Shown here one piece after another: positions 10,042 to 17,649 of a DNA stretch of 64,000 nt. A program made the position numbers and the translations under genes. The first letter of the stretch is position 1; each line of letters starts with the position of its first letter. Under the pieces are notes generated by a model, which did no database searches, was not told where the DNA came from, and was given only the letters and a program-made list of their open reading frames with translations. Location of the stretch: the NCBI GenBank assembly GCA_021613335.1, contig JAJTWR010000431.1:2877775-2941774 (forward strand), read 5' to 3'. This stretch comes from Whitmania pigra. Lineage: Eukaryota; Annelida; Clitellata; Hirudinida; Haemopidae.

Positions 10042-10190
10042 TACATTATAGAGAGCGATTTCTGCTATCGAATTTATGCTGTAACGAAGCACTGAACTTT
10101 TACTTAAAAAAAGATAGCTGGGCCTAGGAGTTCCCCCTCCCCTTCTGGGCTCACGGGAAAGGTCAGTACACCGGCCTTTCCTTTTTTTTT
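10042..10190 (+). ncRNA. Candidate small RNA, unidentified
   Basis: A promoter-like element upstream and an intrinsic terminator at the end delimit a transcript of about 150 bases with no convincing reading frame. It contains short hairpins such as CGAT-TTCTGCT-ATCG near 10057 and a pyrimidine-rich stretch near 10125-10145. I could not match it to 6S, SRP, tmRNA or RNase P RNA: the SRP GGAAG/AGCAG core is missing. The call rests only on the promoter-terminator pair. Confidence 0.35.
10155..10190 (+). terminator. Intrinsic terminator
   Basis: GGAAAGG pairs with CCTTTCC (stem about 9 bp counting a wobble), followed directly by nine T. The T tract is only on the + side, so it ends a rightward transcript although no protein gene precedes it. 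Confidence 0.8.
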
Positions 10191-10215
10191 GCTTTTTTGA
10201 GTTCATTTCACTCAG

Positions 10216-10249
10216 AGCAAAATGGAGAGTCCGTCCATCCCGTTTTGCT
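10216..10249. repeat. Inverted repeat
   Basis: AGCAAAATGGA is followed after a few bases by TCCA and then TTTTGCT, giving an imperfect stem with an outer 7-bp arm. No T tract follows. It may be an operator or a hairpin in the upstream region of the 10372 gene. Confidence 0.4.
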
Positions 10250-10320
10250 GCATACCAACTGAGGAAAGTTCCATAATTATTATTTGCTTATCCGGTCTTG
10301 GTCTATCATTATCATTTATG

Positions 10321-10349
10321 TTGACGAAAAGCGGTTATTCAGGTAAAAA
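10321..10349 (+). promoter_or_regulatory. Candidate promoter of the RHH-like gene
   Basis: TTGACG at 10321-10326 and TAAAAA at 10344-10349 are spaced by 17 bases. This would start transcription near 10357, just ahead of the ribosome site AGGAG at 10358-10362 and the ATG at 10372. Confidence 0.5.
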
Positions 10350-10371
10350 TGTGGCATAGGAGACTTAACTC

Positions 10372-10644
10372 ATGGCAGTAACTGACAAACGAAAGCAGTC
10401 ACTTTATTTCCCTGAAGAAATGTTGCATGAAATCCAGGAGGAGGCGACCCGTCAGGATCGTTCTCTTTCATGGATGGTCCAGCAAGCTTGGAAGATTGCT
10501 CGGGAACGCATTCGCTCGTTCCCTGCAGTGAACGACGTTTCCGGGGCGCCAGATCCGCTCGAGGATTCTGGTGATGGAGCAGGTAACCGGCGGAAATTGG
10601 GTCGAGAGACTTCCTCCACCCCAAGCAACATTCAGCGTCCCTGA
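10372..10644 (+). CDS. TIGR04563-like small ribbon-helix-helix-type protein
   Basis: The first 45 residues (DKRKQSLYFPEEMLHEIQEE then RQDRSLSWMVQQAWKIARE) have the beta strand plus two helices of a ribbon-helix-helix DNA-binding fold and match the TIGR04563 pattern, a family I know mainly from myxobacteria. The 45-residue tail is polar and probably disordered. A good AGGAG site lies 9 bases before the ATG and a strong terminator follows at 10731-10775, so it is transcribed alone. It is likely a small DNA-binding regulator; its target is unknown. Confidence 0.8.
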   Translation: MAVTDKRKQSLYFPEEMLHEIQEEATRQDRSLSWMVQQAWKIARERIRSFPAVNDVSGAPDPLEDSGDGAGNRRKLGRETSSTPSNIQRP

Positions 10645-10730
10645 GATGGTGTAGCTGCATACAGGTTTCGCTGAACGCTGTACCGACTTAACGCTCTTCA
10701 GAAATCCCTAAAAACCGTTCAGAAATTTGA

Positions 10731-10775
10731 GAATGCCTAAAGGTGGAGAACTCCAACTTTAGGCATTCTTTTTTT
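10731..10775 (+). terminator. Strong intrinsic terminator
   Basis: A perfect 12-bp arm GAATGCCTAAAG / CTTTAGGCATTC encloses an inner TGGAG/CTCCA stem and is followed by seven T. It ends the 10372 transcript. The stretch 10645-10867 otherwise holds nothing I recognise. Confidence 0.9.
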
Positions 10776-10867
10776 GGGCTTATCGGGGGCGTCGTAGGTT
10801 CGTAGAAAGCTACCTCGGCCCGCACAGGTTCACGGAGGCGCCGCTTGGCCCGCCAAAGCCTAGCACG

Positions 10868-12274
10868 CTAGAACGCTTTGGCCTCGCAGGTGTCGCTCGC
10901 CACTTTCTGCATTTCGGCGACGAACAGCGGAGCTTCTAGGAAGCCATGGATACGCGGCTTCGGCAGCAGTTGTCCGGCACCGTCGAGGAAGGCGATGGTA
11001 GGTAGACCATCGACGCCAAATTCCTTGAAGAGCTCGTCAAATTCTGGGCTGTCTTCGGTCGCGTCAACTTTGATGGATACGAACCGCTGCGCTTCTCTGA
11101 TGACGTCCGACTTCACGTAAGTGTGGGTATCGAGTTCGGTGCAGGCGGCGCACCAGTCGGCGAAGAAGTCGACCATCACTGGACGACAGGAGAGCCGCGC
11201 CTCTGTGAGGAGCGTGCGGAAACGCCCCATGTCCTCTGGAACTCCGGGTTTGAGCACCAACGCCCAAGAGAAGGTGCCGTTCTGCGTGTTGCCCCCCGCG
11301 GGTAGCGCTCCACGGACCACGAAACCGAACACTAGCGCCGCAACCGCGACAGTCTTCAGCAGCCGCTCCCCCTGCACCTTGAAGGAACGATGGAGGGCCC
11401 CGAGGAGCACCCCGCCTGCGACCAGCAGCGCCACGAGGATGAGTCCGCGGCGCAGGCCGAGGTTCGTGCCGAACCCATCGAGCACGTTGCGAAAACCTGG
11501 GTAAGCCGAGCGCAGCGTCGAAATCGCGAGGACGAGGAGCGCTATGCCGAAGATGCTCTTCACCCATTCCATCCAAGGACCGCCCTTGGGCAACCTTGCC
11601 GCGAAAACACCTATGGCGAAAAAGGGGACGCCGATGCCGAGCGCATAGACGAAGAGCAACATGCCGCCGAGCCCCGGGCTTCGGGTGCTGGAGACCCACG
11701 CGAGAAGGCCCGAGAGTATCGGCCCGGTGCAGGGTGCCGCAAGGAGGCCCGCAACACTCCCCATGAGCAGTGCGCCGACCACCCCACCCTTGCCGGTGGT
11801 GCTCAGCTTGGTCGCGATGCTCGAGGGCAGCGCGATGTCGAAGGCACCGAACATGGAAGCAGAGAGCGCGAGCAAAAAAACCGCAAGTCCGGTGGCGACA
11901 AACGAGTTGCCAAGCGTCGCTCCGAACAGTCTACCGGAGAGCGCGGCGAACACCCCGAGGGCACTGAAGACAACGCCCATGCCGGCGACGTACGAGGAGG
12001 TCAGTACAACCGCCTCTTTGCGACTCTTCGCTTGTCGCGCACCGAGGACGCTGACGGTGATCGGGATGAGCGGATACACGCACGGTGTGAGTGAGGTCAA
12101 AAATCCGCCGATGAAGACGACGCCGATAGCGACGGCCATCCGGCCACTGCTCAAGAACTGGGTGGCATCGATGCTGGCTCCGGCGGTCGCGGGAATGAGC
12201 CCCGGGCCGAAGACTGCCCCGAGCGCCGCAAGAACCGCCAGCGCTGCAACGAATACTTTCTTCGTCATGCCCAT
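10868..12274 (-). CDS. DsbD-like thiol:disulfide interchange protein without the N-terminal DsbD-alpha domain
   Basis: This membrane protein moves electrons from cytoplasmic thioredoxin to periplasmic thiol proteins. The 468-residue protein has an N-terminal membrane segment, then a CcdA/DsbD-type transmembrane core of about 8 helices with the two redox Cys in LTPCVYPL and AAPCTGP, and a C-terminal thioredoxin domain (about 345-465) with the active site ADWCAACTEL. The immunoglobulin-like alpha domain of E. coli DsbD is absent, so this is the short form. It reads leftward, divergent from the isc operon, from the ATG at 12274 (or 12268). Confidence 0.9.
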   Translation of the reverse strand: MGMTKKVFVAALAVLAALGAVFGPGLIPATAGASIDATQFLSSGRMAVAIGVVFIGGFLTSLTPCVYPLIPITVSVLGARQAKSRKEAVVLTSSYVAGMGVVFSALGVFAALSGRLFGATLGNSFVATGLAVFLLALSASMFGAFDIALPSSIATKLSTTGKGGVVGALLMGSVAGLLAAPCTGPILSGLLAWVSSTRSPGLGGMLLFVYALGIGVPFFAIGVFAARLPKGGPWMEWVKSIFGIALLVLAISTLRSAYPGFRNVLDGFGTNLGLRRGLILVALLVAGGVLLGALHRSFKVQGERLLKTVAVAALVFGFVVRGALPAGGNTQNGTFSWALVLKPGVPEDMGRFRTLLTEARLSCRPVMVDFFADWCAACTELDTHTYVKSDVIREAQRFVSIKVDATEDSPEFDELFKEFGVDGLPTIAFLDGAGQLLPKPRIHGFLEAPLFVAEMQKVASDTCEAKAF

Positions 12275-12582
12275 TCTTCAACTCGGATTCTGGTATGCAC
12301 AGGACTGCAATGATGGGAAGGCCCCAAAAGTTTAGCCGGATTCGGGGCTGGAACTGGGAACTTCAAACCACATTTGTATCGAGGGATCTGAGTTTTCGAC
12401 CCCCTCCCGAATGCCTCATCAAGAGATTCAGGAACCATTCCAAAGTGGAACCATCGGACAGCGAGCAGAGCGCCACCTACCTTGTGGCCACGCCTTGACT
12501 TCCTTACCTGCTTTCAGCTACTGATATGGGGTAATAAAGACTAAACTAGTCTACTTTAATCTGAGAATTTCGAGAGTTCCTC
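12275..12582. other. Intergenic region between dsbD-like gene and iscS
   Basis: The 308 bases contain the divergent promoters of the two flanking genes. The only distinct element I see is the IscR-like inverted repeat close to iscS (12538-12552). No small gene is supported; in particular no iscR. Confidence 0.6.
12538..12552. promoter_or_regulatory. IscR/Rrf2-like operator upstream of iscS
   Basis: AGACTA-AAC-TAGTCT is a perfect inverted repeat with a 3-base spacer, and its core matches the GACTRWWWYAGTC centre of the known type 1 IscR site in all but one position. It lies just upstream of a -10-like TTTAAT (12555-12560), 30 bases before the iscS ATG. By analogy it would let an Fe-S-loaded Rrf2 repressor shut down the operon. 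Confidence 0.6.
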
Positions 12583-13950
12583 ATGGCCCCAAAATTACCA
12601 ATTTACATGGATAACCACTCGACGACGCCGGTGGACCCGCGCGTCATCGAGGCCATGGCTCCCTACCTCCACGATTTCTTCGGAAATGCCGCATCGCGGA
12701 ATCACGCGTTTGGCTGGCGTGCCGAAGCGGCAGTCGAGCATGCGCGCAAGCAAGTCGCGGAGTTGCTCGACGCCACCGAGAAGGAGATCGTCTTCACCTC
12801 TGGCGCGACGGAGTCCATCAACCTCGCGATCAAGGGTGCGATGGAATACTACCGCGACCGCGGCGATCACATCGTCACCGTGGCGACCGAGCACAAGGCG
12901 GTGCTCGACACCTGCAAGCGCCTTGAGCACCAGCGTCAGGAGAGAATCCTGGAGTTGAAAGCCCAGCGCCTCATGGAACTCACCGGGAAAGACGTTTCCC
13001 CGGATGAAGTGAGCCGCCTCGAAGCGGAACACAACCTCGCGAAAGACCCCGTCCTTACCCGCTGGATTGAGAACCTCCGCACCGGCGCGCGCGTCACCTA
13101 TCTCACCCCGAAGCCCGACGGCCTCATCGACCTCGCAGAGCTCGAAGCGGCGATCACTCCGAAGACCGTGTTGGTCGCGGTGATGCTCGTGAACAACGAA
13201 ATCGGCGTGGTGCAGCCGGTCGAAAAAATCGGCGAACTCTGTCGCCGCAAGAAGGTGCTGTTCTTCGTCGATGCGGTGCAAGGCGCAGGCAAGATTCCCT
13301 TCTCGGTCGAGAAGGCGAACGTGGACCTCGCGGCAATTTCGAGCCACAAAATCTACGGCCCGAAAGGCGTCGGCGCGCTCTACATTCGCCGGAAGCCGCG
13401 GGTTCGCATCAGCGCCCAAATCGATGGCGGCGGCCACGAGCGCGGTTTCCGCAGTGGAACCCTCAACGTGAGCGGCATCGTGGGCTTCGGCAAGGCCGCA
13501 GAGCTGGCCCGTGAAGAACTCCCCACCGAGAGCGCCCGCCTCCTCAAGCTGCGCAATCGGCTGCTGCAGGGCTTCCAGAAGCGCCTCGACTTCATCATCG
13601 TCAACGGCTCGATGGAGCACCGGATTCCCGGAAACCTGAACGTCTCGTTCAGCCACGTCGAAGGCGAGGCGCTGATGATGTCCACCAAGGACGTCGCGGT
13701 GTCCTCCGGCTCCGCCTGCACCTCCGCTTCTTTGGAGCCCTCTTACGTGCTGCGCGCGCTCGGCATCGAACCAGAAAGCGCCCACTCCTCCATCCGTTTC
13801 GGCCTCGGCCGATTCACGACCGAAGAAGAGGTCGACTTTGTGGTCGACGCCTTCGCCGAAGCCGTCAGTCGACTGCGAGAGATGAGCCCCCTGTACGAAA
13901 TGGCGAAAGAAGGGATAGATCTCTCTTCCATCGCTTGGACTGCCCACTAA
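12583..13950 (+). CDS. iscS: Cysteine desulfurase IscS with an internal insertion
   Basis: This PLP enzyme takes sulfur from cysteine and passes it to IscU. Motifs are the N-terminal [14 protein letters not shown], the [11 protein letters not shown]is region, the PLP lysine in [15 protein letters not shown] and the catalytic-loop Cys in [14 protein letters not shown]. The protein has 455 residues against about 404 in E. coli; the extra length is a charged, helical insert of about 50 residues (about 118-170) between KRLE and VTYL, where other IscS proteins have a short turn. It heads a tight operon with iscU 16 bases downstream. Confidence 0.95.
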   Translation: MAPKLPIYMDNHSTTPVDPRVIEAMAPYLHDFFGNAASRNHAFGWRAEAAVEHARKQVAELLDATEKEIVFTSGATESINLAIKGAMEYYRDRGDHIVTVATEHKAVLDTCKRLEHQRQERILELKAQRLMELTGKDVSPDEVSRLEAEHNLAKDPVLTRWIENLRTGARVTYLTPKPDGLIDLAELEAAITPKTVLVAVMLVNNEIGVVQPVEKIGELCRRKKVLFFVDAVQGAGKIPFSVEKANVDLAAISSHKIYGPKGVGALYIRRKPRVRISAQIDGGGHERGFRSGTLNVSGIVGFGKAAELAREELPTESARLLKLRNRLLQGFQKRLDFIIVNGSMEHRIPGNLNVSFSHVEGEALMMSTKDVAVSSGSACTSASLEPSYVLRALGIEPESAHSSIRFGLGRFTTEEEVDFVVDAFAEAVSRLREMSPLYEMAKEGIDLSSIAWTAH

Positions 13951-13966
13951 AGGACTGGAGCAACTT

Positions 13967-14395
13967 ATGGCCTACAGCAATAAAGTCATCGAGCACTTCG
14001 AGCACAGCCGCAACGTCGGTTCCTTCGATCGCGAAGACCCGAATGTCGGCACCGGCCTCGTGGGAGCACCAGCCTGCGGCGACGTGATGCGTCTGCAACT
14101 GCGCATCAGCGACGACGGTCGCATCCAAGACGCCAAGTTCAAGACCTTCGGCTGCGGCTCGGCGATAGCCTCGTCGTCGCTCGTCACCGAGTGGGTCAAA
14201 GGGAAGACCATCGAAGAGGCCCAGACCATCTCCAACAAGGAGATCGCGAAGGAACTCGCCCTTCCCCCGGTGAAGATCCACTGCTCAGTATTGGCGGAAG
14301 ACGCCATCAAAGCGGCGATCAAAGACTTCCAGGCCAAACGCCTCGCCAAGAAGTCCGCAGCCGCAGCACCAGCCGAGGCAGTCCACGGAGCCTAG
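13967..14395 (+). CDS. iscU: Fe-S cluster scaffold protein IscU
   Basis: IscU is the scaffold on which [2Fe-2S] clusters form before HscA/HscB-driven transfer. The three cluster ligands are in GAPACGD, FGCGSA and KIHCSVLAEDAI, and the HscA recognition sequence LPPVK is at LALPPVKIHC. The core of about 125 residues is followed by an Ala-rich tail of about 15. The ribosome site GGAGCAACTT precedes the ATG. Confidence 0.97.
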   Translation: MAYSNKVIEHFEHSRNVGSFDREDPNVGTGLVGAPACGDVMRLQLRISDDGRIQDAKFKTFGCGSAIASSSLVTEWVKGKTIEEAQTISNKEIAKELALPPVKIHCSVLAEDAIKAAIKDFQAKRLAKKSAAAAPAEAVHGA

Positions 14396-14399
14396 CATC

Positions 14400-14759
14400 A
14401 TGGTCACGGACGTCGCCGCGGCACCGCCAGCACGGACCGCAGGAATTGCCATCGCCGACTCGGCGCTCGAACGCCTGCAGGAGCTCTTGGAGAATCGCCC
14501 TGGCGATTCGCTCCGCATTGCCGTGAAGGGCGGCGGTTGCTCGGGACTCTCCTACAAACTGGAATGGGCACAGACGCCTCGTGAACGCGACAAGATCTTC
14601 GAGCGCAATGGCGTGAAGATATTCGTCGACTCGAAGAGCTATCTCTACCTCATGGGCACGGAGCTCATCTATGAGGACACGATGGCCTCCTCGGGGTTTC
14701 GACTCCGCAATCCGAACGAGAAGACTTCGTGCGGATGCGGCATGTCCTTCACGGTATGA
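14400..14759 (+). CDS. iscA: A-type Fe-S carrier protein IscA/HesB family
   Basis: A-type carriers deliver clusters or iron to targets. The conserved Cys occur in KGGGCSGLSYKLEW and in the C-terminal CGCGMSF. The 119-residue protein has about 12 extra N-terminal residues (Ala/Pro-rich). It starts 4 bases after iscU and its stop overlaps the hscB ATG, as expected for isc operons. Confidence 0.95.
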   Translation: MVTDVAAAPPARTAGIAIADSALERLQELLENRPGDSLRIAVKGGGCSGLSYKLEWAQTPRERDKIFERNGVKIFVDSKSYLYLMGTELIYEDTMASSGFRLRNPNEKTSCGCGMSFTV

Positions 14760-15265
14760 ACGAAAACTACTTCGCTCTTTTCGAGGTCGCTGAGCAGCTC
14801 GACCTCGACTCGAAGCTCATTGAACAACGCTTCCGCGCCCTGACCTTCGCCTGCCACCCGGATAGGCTCCGCAACAGCTCATCGAAAGAGCGCATTGAGG
14901 CCGCGAGCCGGGCAGCGAAACTCAACGAGGGCTTCGCTGTCTTGAAAGACCCGGAGCGTCGGGCGATACATCTCCTCGCCCTGCGCGGCATCGAGCTCGA
15001 CGCCGAGACCAACGCCGCGGTCGCCGCAGACCCCAACTACCTGGCGCAGGTCCTGGAGCAGCGCGAAGAACTCGAAGAGGCGCAGCAGCGCGGCGACACA
15101 CAGAAGGTCGAAGCCCTTCGCGAACGCGTGAAGCGCGAACACGATGAGTCCTACGCGAAGCTGCTCCAATTGACGAAGCACGGCGAATGGAAAACCGCCG
15201 CCCAAGCGCTCATCAACCTGCGCTACGCCTCGAAGTTCTTGGCGGACCTGCGGGCGAACGACTGA
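14756..15265 (+). CDS. hscB: Fe-S co-chaperone HscB (J-domain)
   Basis: HscB brings IscU to HscA and stimulates its ATPase. The N-terminal J domain carries HPD in FACHPDRLRN, and the C-terminal helical domain (about 80-169) is of the HscB type. The start is the ATG at 14756 in an ATGA overlap with iscA, because MNENYFALFEV is the family beginning; the frame's earlier codons lie inside iscA. Length is 169 residues. Confidence 0.94.
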   Translation: MNENYFALFEVAEQLDLDSKLIEQRFRALTFACHPDRLRNSSSKERIEAASRAAKLNEGFAVLKDPERRAIHLLALRGIELDAETNAAVAADPNYLAQVLEQREELEEAQQRGDTQKVEALRERVKREHDESYAKLLQLTKHGEWKTAAQALINLRYASKFLADLRAND

Positions 15266-15268
15266 GCC

Positions 15269-17092
15269 ATGGTCAGCGCCCACCTCCAAATTGAAGATCC
15301 CTCGCGGCCCCAGGGGCGCGCGGTGGGCATCGATCTCGGAACGACCAACTCCCTCATCGCCGCCGAACTCAACGGGACGGTGCAAGTGCTGCCAGCGCAC
15401 GCCGATGGCTCGCGCCTATGCCCTTCGGTGGTCCACTACGCAGCCGACGGCTCGGTGCTGGTCGGCGCCGATGCGCTCGCGAAGCTCCCAGAATTCCCGA
15501 CCGACACCATTCGCTCGGCAAAGCGCATCATCGGCAAGTCCCGGACTGACATCGCCGAACTTCAAGGCTACCGTTTCGCGGTGGCCCCTGGCCTCGCCCG
15601 GTTCGAAGTCGCTGGCGGCCAGGCCGTCACGCCCATCGAAGTGTCCGGAGAAATCCTCCGGTACTTGCGCAAGCGCGCCCAAGCCTACTTCTCGGAGCCG
15701 GTGACCCAGGCGGTCGTGACCGTCCCGGCCTATTTCGATGAGAGCCAGCGCGAGGCGACCAAGACCGCCGTTCGACTCGCCGGCTTCGAACTCCTGCGCC
15801 TCCTGAACGAGCCGACCGCCGCGGCCCTCGCCTACGGCATCGATTCCCAAGCCCAAGGCAACTACGCGGTCTACGACTTGGGCGGCGGCACCTTCGACAT
15901 CTCCATCCTCACTGTCGAAGACAGTGTCTTTCACGTCAAGGCTGTCGGCGGCGATGCAGCACTCGGCGGCGATGACTTCGACCGGGCGATCGTCGAGCAC
16001 TTCGTACCCAAGCTCGCTCCCGCAGAGCACGCCCGAGCGCTGCTCCTCGCCAAGGCCGCGAAGGAAGCGCTCACCACCGCGAACGAGGTGCCATTGACGC
16101 TCGGTGGCACCACCCAAGTGCTGACCCGCGCGAAATTCGAGGAGTTGATTGAACCGCTCCTCGCACGGACGGGGGTCTCCGTCCGCAAGACGCTCGCCGA
16201 CTCGGGTTTCGAAACCAAGGATTTGAACGGCGTCATTCTCGTCGGCGGCGCCACCCGCGTGCCCCGTGTGCAAAGCTACGTCACCGAGATTCTCGGGCGC
16301 GCGCCACTGTCGGGCATCGACCCAGATTTGGTCGTCGCTATCGGAGCCGCGCGGCAGGCAGCGATACTCTCCGGCGAGAGCACCGCCTCCGAAGCGCTGC
16401 TCCTCGACGTCATTCCCCTCTCCCTCGGCCTTGAAACCATGGGCGGGGTCGTCGAGCGCATCATCCCCCGCAACTCCACGCTCCCGACCACGCGCATCCA
16501 AATCTTCACCACCTTTGAAGATGGCCAAACCGGCATCGTCCTCCACGTGGTGCAAGGCGAGCGCGAGCTCGCGGAGGACTGCCGCTCCCTCGCCCGCTTC
16601 ACGCTTCACGGCATTCCGCCCCGGAGCGCTGGTATGGCGCGCGTCGAAGTGACGTTCAGCGTGGACTCCGACGGCATCCTCCTCGTGTCGGCGCGGGAGC
16701 TCACGAGCGGCGTTGAGCAGCAGGTGCGGGTGGAGCCGAGCCACGGACTCACCGACGCGGAGGTCGAGGATATGCTCCTCCAGTCTATCGAGCACGCCGA
16801 GGAAGACTTCACCCACCGCGTCCACGCGAGCTTGGTAGTGGACGCCAAGCGGGTCCTCAACGACGCCCGCAAGCAGCTCGCCGAAAATGGAGACCTCTTG
16901 GATGAACCGTCGCGGGCCACGCTCACCACCCGCCTCGACCGACTCGAAGCCGCATTGTCCGGTACGACCGACCAGCTCAAGGCCGCTCTCGCCGAAGCCG
17001 AAGCCGCCGCCGCACCCTTCGCAGAGATGCTCATGGATAGAGCAATTGCGCAGGCTACCGTCGGCCACAGTGTTGAGGAATTTGAAAAATGA
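15269..17092 (+). CDS. hscA: Fe-S assembly Hsp70 chaperone HscA
   Basis: This is a specialised Hsp70 that acts on IscU. It shows the three nucleotide-binding signatures GIDLGTTNSLIAAEL, YDLGGGTFDISIL and VILVGGATRVPRVQSYV, the NEPTAAALAYG segment, and a substrate-binding part with the HscA-like start LSLGLETMGGVVERIIPRN. Length is 607 residues, as usual for HscA. It begins 3 bases after hscB; its stop overlaps the ferredoxin ATG. Confidence 0.96.
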   Translation: MVSAHLQIEDPSRPQGRAVGIDLGTTNSLIAAELNGTVQVLPAHADGSRLCPSVVHYAADGSVLVGADALAKLPEFPTDTIRSAKRIIGKSRTDIAELQGYRFAVAPGLARFEVAGGQAVTPIEVSGEILRYLRKRAQAYFSEPVTQAVVTVPAYFDESQREATKTAVRLAGFELLRLLNEPTAAALAYGIDSQAQGNYAVYDLGGGTFDISILTVEDSVFHVKAVGGDAALGGDDFDRAIVEHFVPKLAPAEHARALLLAKAAKEALTTANEVPLTLGGTTQVLTRAKFEELIEPLLARTGVSVRKTLADSGFETKDLNGVILVGGATRVPRVQSYVTEILGRAPLSGIDPDLVVAIGAARQAAILSGESTASEALLLDVIPLSLGLETMGGVVERIIPRNSTLPTTRIQIFTTFEDGQTGIVLHVVQGERELAEDCRSLARFTLHGIPPRSAGMARVEVTFSVDSDGILLVSARELTSGVEQQVRVEPSHGLTDAEVEDMLLQSIEHAEEDFTHRVHASLVVDAKRVLNDARKQLAENGDLLDEPSRATLTTRLDRLEAALSGTTDQLKAALAEAEAAAAPFAEMLMDRAIAQATVGHSVEEFEK

Positions 17093-17466
17093 CCAAAGTG
17101 ACCTTTCGCACTCCCCTCGCCGAGAAGTCGGTAGACGTTCAACCGGGAACGACCCTCCTCGACGCTGCCGAGGACTGCGGCGCGACCGTCGGGCATAGCT
17201 GTGGAGGTGCCTGCGCCTGCTCGACCTGCCACGTGTGGGTGCGCAGCGGCTTCGACTCGCTGAACCCTTCCGAAGACCTCGAACTCGATCGCCTCGACCT
17301 CGCCTTCGACGTGAAGCCGTTCTCCAGGCTCGCTTGCCAAGCCAAGGTCGGGGACACAGAACTCGACGTGTGGGTTACCGACGAATCGCTCCAAGCCTAC
17401 ATGGATGAGAACCCCGACGAGCGCAAAGCCCTCGAAGCGGCCGGAAAATGGCCACCGAAAAAGTGA
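17089..17466 (+). CDS. fdx: [2Fe-2S] ferredoxin of the ISC system
   Basis: This adrenodoxin-type ferredoxin supplies electrons for cluster assembly. The four ligands are in SCGGACACSTC (C-x5-C-x2-C) and in LACQ about 35 residues later. Length is 125 residues with a charged C-terminal extension. ATGA overlap with hscA makes it the last gene of the operon. Confidence 0.95.
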   Translation: MTKVTFRTPLAEKSVDVQPGTTLLDAAEDCGATVGHSCGGACACSTCHVWVRSGFDSLNPSEDLELDRLDLAFDVKPFSRLACQAKVGDTELDVWVTDESLQAYMDENPDERKALEAAGKWPPKK

Positions 17467-17526
17467 GGAGCGCCCCCAGCCTCTTCGCGGGAGGTAGCCG
17501 AACGCGTTTTCGAGGATTCGCTCGCG

Positions 17527-17555
17527 TTGACACCCGTTTGCAGCTTCCGTAAATG
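17527..17555 (+). promoter_or_regulatory. Promoter of tRNA-Leu
   Basis: A consensus TTGACA (17527-17532) and a weak TAAATG (17550-17555) are separated by 17 bases, placing the start about 2 bases before the mature tRNA. The tRNA is thus expressed independently of the isc operon. Confidence 0.65.
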
Positions 17556-17563
17556 GGGCCTGG

Positions 17564-17647
17564 GCCCAGGTGGCGGAAATGGTAGACGCGCTAGACTCAG
17601 GATCTAGTACTGGCAACAGTGTGGAGGTTCGAGTCCTCTCTTGGGCA
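17564..17647 (+). tRNA. tRNA-Leu (anticodon CAG)
   Basis: The 84-base cloverleaf has acceptor arm GCCCAGG / CTTGGGC, D arm with GGCGGAAATGGTAGACGC, anticodon stem CTAGA/TCTAG with loop CTCAGGA (anticodon CAG, codon CUG), a long class II variable arm (ACTGGCAACAGT) and T loop TTCGAGT. The discriminator is A at 17647; the 3' CCA is not encoded (TCT follows). The convergent kinase gene ends only 2 bases away. Confidence 0.95.
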
Positions 17648-17649
17648 TC

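Larger units (their letters stand above)
9904..10371. other. Intergenic regulatory region between tilS and the RHH-like gene
   Basis: These 468 bases are more AT-rich than the flanking genes. They hold candidate promoter elements for tilS on the minus strand (a TATAAG-like box near 9935-9940), a + strand promoter and intrinsic terminator bounding a possible small RNA (10042-10190), an inverted repeat at 10216-10249 and the promoter of the 10372 gene. A 100-codon minus-strand frame at 9904-10206 has no plausible protein and I do not regard it as a gene. Confidence 0.6.

Noticed and set aside
10042..10190. Identification of the candidate RNA as SRP 4.5S or 6S RNA
   Set aside because: The SRP apical motif is absent and the ends do not pair into a long 6S-like hairpin.
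9904..10206. A 100-codon minus-strand frame upstream of tilS
   Set aside because: Basic and Ser-rich with no domain; it would cover the promoter region of tilS and the + strand terminator.
12595..13947. A 450-codon minus-strand frame opposite iscS
   Set aside because: Antisense to a certain gene; composition typical of a codon shadow.
15416..17068. A 550-codon minus-strand frame opposite hscA
   Set aside because: Antisense shadow of an Hsp70 gene with Gly/Asp/Glu-rich low-complexity sequence.
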